Assembly (NCBI GenBank): GCA_902825795.1
Contig: CADECG010000009.1
Location: forward strand, 1-45,287
Length of the DNA: 45,287 nucleotides
Direction of reading: 5' to 3'
Origin: an uncultured Bacteroidota bacterium
GTDB lineage: Bacteria; Bacteroidota; Bacteroidia; Flavobacteriales_F; PHOS-HE28
Below the pieces are notes generated by a model. It was not told where the DNA came from and did no database searches. It was given only the letters and a program-made list of their open reading frames with translations. A program made the position numbers and the translations under genes. Below, piece after piece: positions 39,745-45,287 of the stretch (its first letter is position 1; each line of letters opens with the position of its first letter).

Positions 39745-40767
39745 ATGGAACTCTATCTGGACAGCGCCGACATAAAGGAGATCGACGAAGCCTTCAAACT
39801 CGGCTTTCTCACGGGTCTCACCACCACGCCAACGTTCATGCACCGCGGCGGTGTAACGAACATTGACAAGATGATCCTCGACCTTGCGAAGAAGGTCCCC
39901 ATTCTGCAAGTGGAAGCACTTGGCGAAACGGCTGAGGAAGTCGTGAAGGAGGCGAAGCGCCAGTTGAAAATGGGCCTGAAGAAGGACACCACCGTTTTCA
40001 AGATCCCGGTGAGTTTGGAGGGTTTGCGCGCGTGCCGCATACTGCGCAACGAAGGCATCATGGTGAACGTCCATTTGGTGTACACGCTTCAACAGGCCTA
40101 CATGGCCATGCAGGCGGGTGCCAACTACGTGTGCCCGCTGGTGGGTCGCCTGCAGGACCAAGGCCACGATGCACTCGGCTTGGTGAAGCAGTGCGTTGAC
40201 GCTGTGAACTATTACGGCTACAACAGCAAGATCATGTTCAGCAGCGTGCGCACCATTGAACATGTTCGCAATGCTGTGGAGATCGGCGTGCATACGATCA
40301 CGGTGCCTTGGAAGCTGATGAAACAGCTCACCGATAACCACATGACCCAACTGGGTACGCAGCAGTTCTATGAGCACACCCGCCTGATCACCATGAAGGT
40401 GAAGGATGTGCTGTCACGTAGCAACCCCATTGTGAAAGACAGCGCTACCGTGAGCGAAGCGCTGGTGGAAATGACCAAGCACGGCTTCGGTGCGGTGATG
40501 GTGGTGGATGCGAAGGGCAAGAACCGCGGTGTCTTCACCGATGGTAGCCTGCGCAGGGGTATCGAGAAGGAGGGGAACAAGTTCCTCGTCAAGAAACTGA
40601 GCGCGTTGTCGTTCTCCGAACCCATCACCATCGGCCCCGAGGCTTTGCTGGACGATGCCCAGAAGATCTTCAAGGAGAAAAAGGTGGACACGTTGAGCGT
40701 GAGCGAGAACGGCAAGCAGCTCGGCATGCTCGACATACAGGACATGATGAAGGCCATCGCCGGATAA
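39745..40767 (+). CDS. Fructose-6-phosphate-aldolase/transaldolase-like domain fused to KdsD-type CBS pair
   Basis: Residues 1-215 align without gaps at the start with E. coli FSA (MELYLDSADI). They keep Asp6, the Schiff-base Lys86 (FKIPVS; FSA Lys85), Arg135, Ser167 and Arg169 of the phosphate site. Three catalytic neighbours differ: FSA Asn28 is Thr28, Thr109 is His110 and Tyr131 is Leu132. Residues 218-340 are two CBS domains. Their motifs (GVFTDGSLRRGIE and LGMLDIQDMMKAI) match the CBS pair of arabinose-5-phosphate isomerase KdsD/KpsF (GIFTDGDLRR in E. coli). The protein thus looks like KdsD with its SIS domain replaced by an aldolase barrel, and sits between kdsA and kdsC. It may supply arabinose 5-phosphate or another pentose phosphate for Kdo. 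A regulatory or unrelated aldolase role is the alternative. Confidence 0.88.
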   Translation: MELYLDSADIKEIDEAFKLGFLTGLTTTPTFMHRGGVTNIDKMILDLAKKVPILQVEALGETAEEVVKEAKRQLKMGLKKDTTVFKIPVSLEGLRACRILRNEGIMVNVHLVYTLQQAYMAMQAGANYVCPLVGRLQDQGHDALGLVKQCVDAVNYYGYNSKIMFSSVRTIEHVRNAVEIGVHTITVPWKLMKQLTDNHMTQLGTQQFYEHTRLITMKVKDVLSRSNPIVKDSATVSEALVEMTKHGFGAVMVVDAKGKNRGVFTDGSLRRGIEKEGNKFLVKKLSALSFSEPITIGPEALLDDAQKIFKEKKVDTLSVSENGKQLGMLDIQDMMKAIAG

Positions 40768-40777
40768 GCGGCACTGC

Positions 40778-41452
40778 ATGGAGGTCCTCAAGTCCTTTGC
40801 CCAACAAGGCACACGCTTCTTCAAGCAGCCGGACGTGCTTCGTCGGCGTTTGGCCAACGTGCGAGCGATACTGCTCGATTGGGACGGTGTGTTCAACGAT
40901 GGGTTCAAGGACCTTGAAGGGAACAGCCCGTTCAGTGAGGTGGACAGCATGGGTTTGAACCTGTTGCGGTTCACATGGTGGAACATGCACAAGCAACTAC
41001 CGCCCTGTGCCATCATCACGGGTCAGCACAATGCAATGGCAGAGGCCTTCGCAAAACGCGAGCACCTGAACGCTGTACACATGGGCTTCACCCACAAGCC
41101 GGAAGCGTTCACCCACTTCTTGAAGGAGCATGGGCTTCGCGCCGATCAAGTGGCGTTCTTCTTCGATGATGTTCTTGACCTACCGATCGCACGGATCTGC
41201 GGGTTCAGTGTTCTGGTGCGCCGGAGTGCTTCGCACCTGATGGAACTGGCGGCCTATAAGGGCAACGGCGATATCGGCACGGGCAACAGCGGGGCAACGC
41301 ACGGTTTGCGTGAGGGCTGCGAACTGATGATGTATTTGAGCGGACGCTGGGACGAGACCTTGGAACACCGCGTGGGCAGTACGGAAACCTACCAGAACTA
41401 CTTGAAGGCACGAAATGCCATCGAGACACAAGTTCTGAAAAAGGACCGCTGA
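40778..41452 (+). CDS. kdsC: KdsC-like HAD phosphatase (Kdo-8-P phosphatase candidate)
   Basis: The 224-residue product is a HAD phosphatase of the KdsC/CMAS-like C0 type: motif I LLDWDGVFNDG (nucleophile Asp), motif II AIITGQ, the motif III Lys in GFTHKPEAF, and motif IV FFFDDVLDLPIAR, where KdsC usually has GDD. The C-terminal part (SGATHGLREGCELMMYLSGRW) resembles the GGxGAVREVCD tail of KdsC but is longer, with an extra N-terminal helix. KdsC removes phosphate from Kdo-8-P. It starts 10 bp after the fusion gene and is the last of the Kdo unit. Because the sequence is divergent, a different sugar phosphate is possible. Confidence 0.8.
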   Translation: MEVLKSFAQQGTRFFKQPDVLRRRLANVRAILLDWDGVFNDGFKDLEGNSPFSEVDSMGLNLLRFTWWNMHKQLPPCAIITGQHNAMAEAFAKREHLNAVHMGFTHKPEAFTHFLKEHGLRADQVAFFFDDVLDLPIARICGFSVLVRRSASHLMELAAYKGNGDIGTGNSGATHGLREGCELMMYLSGRWDETLEHRVGSTETYQNYLKARNAIETQVLKKDR

Positions 41453-41470
41453 TCGTGGCCTTTCGAACGG

Positions 41471-41902
41471 TTAACCGCCCCGCATTTTGAACGCGATACT
41501 GTTCGCGCCCGGCTTGACCCTGAATTTGGCTTGATCGAATGATGGAGGCCCCATGGTGCCCATGGCATCATTGCTGAAACCGAACGGCTCCGTCGGGATC
41601 CCCAGTTTGTTCACGTTGATGTCACCGTCCACATTCACATCGTGAACGGCCCGGATGGCATAGCTACCAGGAGACAATCCGGAAATGTCCAAGGGGACCA
41701 TCGCTCCTACAACTTTCACCTTTTCGAACCGGCAGCCGACCTCATCCTCGAACGATGTGCTGTCGGGACAAAGAGCCAATCGCACTTCCCCCACCGCCGG
41801 TTTGTTCAACTTCACTTCAATGTGCAGGGTGGCCGTGCCCTGGGCGAAAACAACGACGGAACAGATGAGCAGGACCACGGAGGTTGTGTACCGAATGAGC
41901 AT
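41471..41902 (-). CDS. DUF2141 family secreted protein
   Basis: The ATG at 41902 gives 143 residues starting with a signal peptide (MLIRYTTSVVLLICSVVVFAQ); the upstream ATG at 41935 would add 11 residues without improving it. The DUF2141 pattern is clear: a strand with ATLHIEVKLNKPAVGEVRLALC, then GLSPGSYAIRAVHDVNVDGDINVNKLGIPTEPFGFSNDAMGTMGPPSFDQAKF. This is a compact periplasmic or surface beta protein whose role is not known. The stop is 18 bp from the convergent kdsC stop, with a palindrome (CGGTTAACCG, 41468-41477) at its end. Confidence 0.9.
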   Translation of the reverse strand: MLIRYTTSVVLLICSVVVFAQGTATLHIEVKLNKPAVGEVRLALCPDSTSFEDEVGCRFEKVKVVGAMVPLDISGLSPGSYAIRAVHDVNVDGDINVNKLGIPTEPFGFSNDAMGTMGPPSFDQAKFRVKPGANSIAFKMRGG

Positions 41903-41976
41903 GTGACAAAGGTGGCTCGTACGGGCATAGGTCATGCCAACGATCGAAGATCGGATCGGTCAGCGAGGCCCTACCC

Positions 41977-42546
41977 CTACCACCGATCAACCTCAACAAC
42001 CGCCCTTGCTAACCGCGCTTGAAAATCGGTGAACGGGATCTCGATGGCGCCAAGGGTCCGGGTGAAGTCGTTGATGATCTGGCTATCGAACAGGCTGAAC
42101 CCGCGCCCCCGCAAGTGGGCCATCAGATGATGGAACGCCGCCTTCCCGGCATTGTCGCTCTTGGTGAACATGCTCTCACCGAAAAACACCGTGCCCATGC
42201 TCACGCCGTAAATGCCTCCGACCAACCGTTCGCCATCCCACGCTTCGGCGCTATGCGCGAAACCCGACTCGTGAAGGGCGGTATACGCTCCCACCATCTC
42301 GTGGTTGATCCACGTCTCCTCGCGTTCGCCGCAGGCACGCATCACCTCCGTGAACGATGTATCGAGCGTTAACCGATAGCGCCCGCTGCGTAACAATCGT
42401 TGCATGGTACGCCCGGGCAGCGCGCTTTCCAGTGGGATGATGGCGCGCGGGTCGGGGCAGTACCAATCGACCCCACCTTCATCATTACCCATTGGGAACA
42501 AGCCTTGTCGGTAGGCGTGCAGCAGCAATTCCGGGGAAAGGTCCAT
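41977..42546 (-). CDS. aat: Leucyl/phenylalanyl-tRNA-protein transferase
   Basis: The 189-residue protein is Aat, which adds Leu or Phe to N-terminal Lys/Arg of proteins so that ClpS/ClpAP degrade them. Motifs: LLHAYRQGLFPMGNDEGGVDWYCPDPRAIIPL at the N-terminus, ETWINHEMVGAYTALHESGFAHSAEAWDGERLVGGIYGVSMGTVFFGESMFTK, and ASLFDSQ-like FSLFDSQIINDF. It is slightly shorter than the E. coli protein but covers the catalytic GNAT-like fold. It lies 24 bp after the subtilase stop on the same strand, likely co-transcribed with it. Confidence 0.94.
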   Translation of the reverse strand: MDLSPELLLHAYRQGLFPMGNDEGGVDWYCPDPRAIIPLESALPGRTMQRLLRSGRYRLTLDTSFTEVMRACGEREETWINHEMVGAYTALHESGFAHSAEAWDGERLVGGIYGVSMGTVFFGESMFTKSDNAGKAAFHHLMAHLRGRGFSLFDSQIINDFTRTLGAIEIPFTDFQARLARAVVEVDRW

Positions 42547-42570
42547 GGTCGGGCGCCCGAACGGGCCGCG

Positions 42571-44280
42571 TCACTCCTTCACCACCACCGTTTCATCGGT
42601 GAAGCTGCCAAGCCGAAGCCGGAGCACATACGCACCGGCAGGCAGCGCCACAAGTCTGGCATCGCCTACCCGGACGATCTGGTAGGTCATGGGGTCCAGA
42701 ACATCGCTACCGGTCCAAGCGATCCGGCCCATCGCATCAACCAATTCAATTTCCAATTCCAAGGCCGCCCCCGTGAATAGTTCCACTTGGAAATGGTCAT
42801 TGAAGGGCGAAGGATACGCGCCGAATATGAAGTTGCCATCAAGGTTCGTGCGATCCGTTCCGCCAAGGAGCAAGTGAGCGCGATAGAAGTCCGGGATCCC
42901 GTATCCGATCCGGTCGTCGGGGTTGTTGTGCCGACTTGCGCTGTTGCGCACAGCACCGATGATATCCTGTCCCGACTTGTCCGGATGCAACTGCCATAAG
43001 CACGCTACGAGGCCACAGGTGATCGGACCGCTGAAGGATGTTCCGTTGATGGGCTGCACGTGCAGCCCATCGGAACCAAGGCCGATGGCACCGAAGCCGA
43101 CCGCCGCCACATCCGGCTTCACTCTGCCATCCGAACTGGGGCCAAAGCTGCTGAAGAAGGCCGGCTGCCGACCGTTGTCCACCGCTCCCACCGCCAGTAT
43201 GCTGTCGGCATCGGCTGCTGCGCTGATGAAATGCCATTCGTTGTTGCCACTGTTGCCCGCGCTGTTCACCGGGATCATACCCTTCCGCGCCGCCATGGTC
43301 GCTGCAATGCTGATGCGTGCGGTGCGCCCGTTCATATCGGCATACGTGTGGTCGGTAGTACTGTCGTCGAACTGCGTGTAGCCGAGCGAAGTGTTCAGCA
43401 CGTCGCAACCAAGGCTATCGCAGAGCTCCGCTCCTGCCACCCAATTGTCTTCCTCCCAGATGTATTCACTCTCCGAGACTTCCGTGCGCAGCAACACGTA
43501 GTCGGCCATGGGTGCGGTGCCCAACAACTTGCCCGGCCAATGCCCGGCCATGCAGCTCAGCACGCTGCGGCCATGGTAATGATCGCTGTACACGTCGCCA
43601 TCGTGGTAGGCCATGTCGCGCGTGAGGACGATACCATTGCGTGCACGCAGATCGGTGAACGTTGTCAATGAATCCGCTTGATCGAAGCCGCTGTCCAGAA
43701 CGCCGATCAGCATGCCTTCACCCCGGGCCCCTTCGTCGTGCAGCAAGTGGCCGTTCATCATTTCGATCTGGCGGAACGAAGCGCCGTAGCGCGTTGCGTA
43801 CACATCGCCGATCTCTTGTTTGAGGAACTCAGGGAACTTGCCGGTTGCCACATCACGTTGGTGAACCCCGCCAGTAACGCGCATCTGGTGCACGAACGGC
43901 AATTCCCCCAGCGTATCAAGTGCCAGCGTATCCGTGCTGCGGATCGTTACCGCATTGAACCATTTGCTCACGTTCACGAGTTCGATATCACCTGCTGCCA
44001 AGAGCACGCTCACATACGCCGGGTCAACTGGCAGATCGCTTTCATCGATCGCAATGCCTTGGCGCTGGCGTCGGTCCAAGGCTCGTTGGCTCAGGAACTG
44101 CTCAGGCGCAGCAACGGAATAGGGTGTGTTCGACTTGTCGGTGAACTGGATCCAGTACGTGGCGGGTGCGGTCTGTGCGTGGAGGGTGATGGAGCCCACT
44201 ACCAACGCCACCGAACAGACCCAATGTCGCAACGCTCCTGCCAGATGACGGGGCTGTGAACAAAAGCGCTCAGTTCCCAT
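42571..44280 (-). CDS. Secreted subtilisin-like (S8) serine protease with T9SS sorting domain
   Basis: The 569-residue protein has a signal peptide (ALRHWVCSVALVVGSITLHAQ), a propeptide-like N-region, the S8 catalytic domain (about 180-470) and a T9SS type A sorting domain (about 490-569; FGAYPSPFNDHFQVELF to FTDETVVVKE). The triad is Asp196 (IGVLDSGFD), His236 (YHGRSVLSCMAG) and Ser415 (NGTSFSGP), with the oxyanion Asn in VNSAGNSG. The ATG at 44280 overlaps the end of the lipoprotein gene by 11 bp. It is expected to be exported by the type IX system and attached to or released from the surface. Its coupling to mnmA and the lipoprotein is positional. Confidence 0.93.
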   Translation of the reverse strand: MGTERFCSQPRHLAGALRHWVCSVALVVGSITLHAQTAPATYWIQFTDKSNTPYSVAAPEQFLSQRALDRRQRQGIAIDESDLPVDPAYVSVLLAAGDIELVNVSKWFNAVTIRSTDTLALDTLGELPFVHQMRVTGGVHQRDVATGKFPEFLKQEIGDVYATRYGASFRQIEMMNGHLLHDEGARGEGMLIGVLDSGFDQADSLTTFTDLRARNGIVLTRDMAYHDGDVYSDHYHGRSVLSCMAGHWPGKLLGTAPMADYVLLRTEVSESEYIWEEDNWVAGAELCDSLGCDVLNTSLGYTQFDDSTTDHTYADMNGRTARISIAATMAARKGMIPVNSAGNSGNNEWHFISAAADADSILAVGAVDNGRQPAFFSSFGPSSDGRVKPDVAAVGFGAIGLGSDGLHVQPINGTSFSGPITCGLVACLWQLHPDKSGQDIIGAVRNSASRHNNPDDRIGYGIPDFYRAHLLLGGTDRTNLDGNFIFGAYPSPFNDHFQVELFTGAALELEIELVDAMGRIAWTGSDVLDPMTYQIVRVGDARLVALPAGAYVLRLRLGSFTDETVVVKE

Positions 44281-44980
44281 AGGCCACGACCTTCATCGTC
44301 ATCCGGAAACCCACGGTGTCCTGGTTGATCCCATCACCCATCGGCACGCCATCCTGCTTGTCGTACTGCATCCAAAGCTTGCTCACAAGACCAACGTTCT
44401 TCGCGTACCGCTCCTCGAACCGCTTGGTAACGATGAAGTTGGTTTCGTACGTGCTGACCACCGTGCACGTGCTATCGAACGAGAGCACGCCGTTGCCCCA
44501 AGGTGTATCCACCTCATCAACCTCCACTTCCATTTCATCGTCGGTGGTGAACTCCAGACCATCATCGCCGATATAAACATGCGCGTTCCATTGCTGGTAG
44601 GTGCGCACCGGGAACGCCAGCTTCAGTTTACGGAGGTTCTCCTCGGTCTTCTCGGCTTGCGTGTTATCGCGGGTCTGTGTCCAGATGTCCTTGATGATCC
44701 ATGTACCGGTGCTGTCCTGCACGAACCGCTCGATCCGTTGCGCTGCACGCCCTTGGGCGTCCACGTACTGACTGTCGATCACTTCGCGCAGCAGATAGTG
44801 TGCTTCGATGCGTGCCCCGATCACATCCTCCTGCCACAGCGAATCCACTTCATACTCCACCCAATGGCCGGTGTTGGTGGGCCAGTACCCGTAGCCGATA
44901 TCCTGTGGTACGATCTCATCATCCTTGCAGCCCGAAAGGAAGAGAACGACAGCGCAGCTGATGAGTATGGACTGTTTCAT
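44270..44980 (-). CDS. Lipoprotein of unknown function
   Basis: The ATG at 44980 starts a lipoprotein signal, MKQSILISCAVVLFLSGC with Cys18, giving 236 residues; the longer open frame to 45211 is discarded because it overlaps mnmA in another frame. The mature part is rich in strands with Trp/Tyr/Glu alternation (GYGYWPTNTGHWVEYEVDSLWQEDV, YLLREVIDSQYVDAQGRAAQRIERF) and acidic turns (EMEVEVDEVDTPWG). I recognise no named family; it resembles Bacteroidota outer-membrane lipoproteins of unknown function. It overlaps the mnmA stop (ATGA) and the start of the subtilase gene, so the three are translationally linked. Confidence 0.8.
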   Translation of the reverse strand: MKQSILISCAVVLFLSGCKDDEIVPQDIGYGYWPTNTGHWVEYEVDSLWQEDVIGARIEAHYLLREVIDSQYVDAQGRAAQRIERFVQDSTGTWIIKDIWTQTRDNTQAEKTEENLRKLKLAFPVRTYQQWNAHVYIGDDGLEFTTDDEMEVEVDEVDTPWGNGVLSFDSTCTVVSTYETNFIVTKRFEERYAKNVGLVSKLWMQYDKQDGVPMGDGINQDTVGFRMTMKVVAYGN

Positions 44981-45287
44981 GGCGTACCGCGATCGATGAA
45001 CCCACCTCCGAGCACATCGTCGCCCTCGTAAAAGACGGCACTCTGCCCCGGTGCGATGCCTGCGACTTTGGCGTGGAAATCCACACGCACCCGTTCGCCG
45101 TCCATGCGCAAGGTGCTTGGCGTGCCCTTGTCCTTGTACCGGATCTTGGTCACAGCCTCCACTTCGCCCTGCAACGACGGCAGCTTCTGGAATTTCGGCT
45201 GCCGCACCCACATGGATTGTTTGTCCAGATCTTCCTTGCGCCCAAGGGTCACTACGTTGGTACTGGGGTCAATATCGGTGACGTACA
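44977..45287 (-). CDS. mnmA: tRNA-specific 2-thiouridylase MnmA, C-terminal part (5' end outside the window)
   Basis: Only the C-terminal 102 codons are visible; the gene continues past base 45287. The segment YVTDIDPSTNVVTLGRKEDL, then the beta barrel with FHAKVAGIAPGQSAVFYEGDDVLGGGFI, matches the C-terminal domain of MnmA, which thiolates U34 of tRNA-Lys, -Glu and -Gln. The catalytic P-loop and cysteines lie outside the window. The stop overlaps the start of the lipoprotein gene (ATGA). Confidence 0.93.
   Translation of the reverse strand, partial: YVTDIDPSTNVVTLGRKEDLDKQSMWVRQPKFQKLPSLQGEVEAVTKIRYKDKGTPSTLRMDGERVRVDFHAKVAGIAPGQSAVFYEGDDVLGGGFIDRGTP

Noticed and set aside
41468..41477. CGGTTAACCG palindrome at the kdsC/DUF2141 junction as an operator
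   Set aside because: It is a 10-bp loopless palindrome between two convergent gene ends; no regulatory role is suggested.

Overview
The window is chromosomal DNA of a Bacteroidota bacterium, most likely a comparatively GC-rich Flavobacteriales-like lineage. The evidence is: secreted proteins with type IX secretion (T9SS) C-terminal sorting domains; a TonB-dependent receptor with a carboxypeptidase-regulatory-like N-terminus followed by a DUF4249 lipoprotein; a DUF2141 protein; a PorE-like TPR/propeller/OmpA protein; a fused E1 alpha/beta 2-oxoacid dehydrogenase; almost no Shine-Dalgarno sequences; and repeated TAnnTTYG elements just upstream of start codons, resembling the Bacteroidota -7 box. 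I see no insertion sequence, prophage, CRISPR array or rRNA. The window looks like ordinary core and envelope genome with a few unusual gene architectures.

Layout. 1-3.1 kb (minus): a secreted alpha-alpha-toroid repeat protein cut by the window edge, and typA. 3.2-6.9 kb (plus): an NlpE-like lipoprotein, tRNA-Arg(CCG), hslR, a double-PDZ T9SS cargo protein and a small membrane protein. 7-11.6 kb: an AIM24 family protein (minus), then fused E1, an esterase and a thioredoxin-like T9SS cargo (plus). 11.6-19.4 kb: a divergent pair made of an LTA4H-like M1 aminopeptidase lipoprotein and a thioester alpha-2-macroglobulin lipoprotein, then tRNA-Pro(GGG). 19.5-24.6 kb (minus): a tight operon of response regulator, Lys-rich-tailed protein, Cys-rich zincin lipoprotein and TPR histidine kinase, followed by a small secreted protein. 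24.9-29.3 kb (plus): TonB receptor, DUF4249 lipoprotein and trxB. 29.3-31 kb (minus): two secreted proteins of unknown function. 31.1-37.3 kb (plus): recR, a GT2/pseudo-phosphoglycosyltransferase fusion, E2 and a PorE-like protein. 37.4-41.5 kb (plus): exonuclease, FAH-family hydrolase, kdsA, a transaldolase-like/CBS fusion and a kdsC-like phosphatase. 41.5-45.3 kb (minus): mnmA (partial), lipoprotein, subtilase, aat and a DUF2141 protein.

The strongest candidate for something new is the gene at 39745-40767. It lies between kdsA and kdsC and has the CBS pair typical of KdsD (arabinose-5-phosphate isomerase), but the sugar-isomerase (SIS) domain is replaced by a fructose-6-phosphate-aldolase/transaldolase-like barrel. 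That barrel keeps the Schiff-base lysine and phosphate-binding residues but changes three other active-site positions. It may be an alternative arabinose-5-phosphate source for Kdo synthesis. The second candidate is the four-gene regulator/protease/kinase operon, with matching TACCC...GGGT dyads upstream of the operon and of the secreted-protein gene beyond it.
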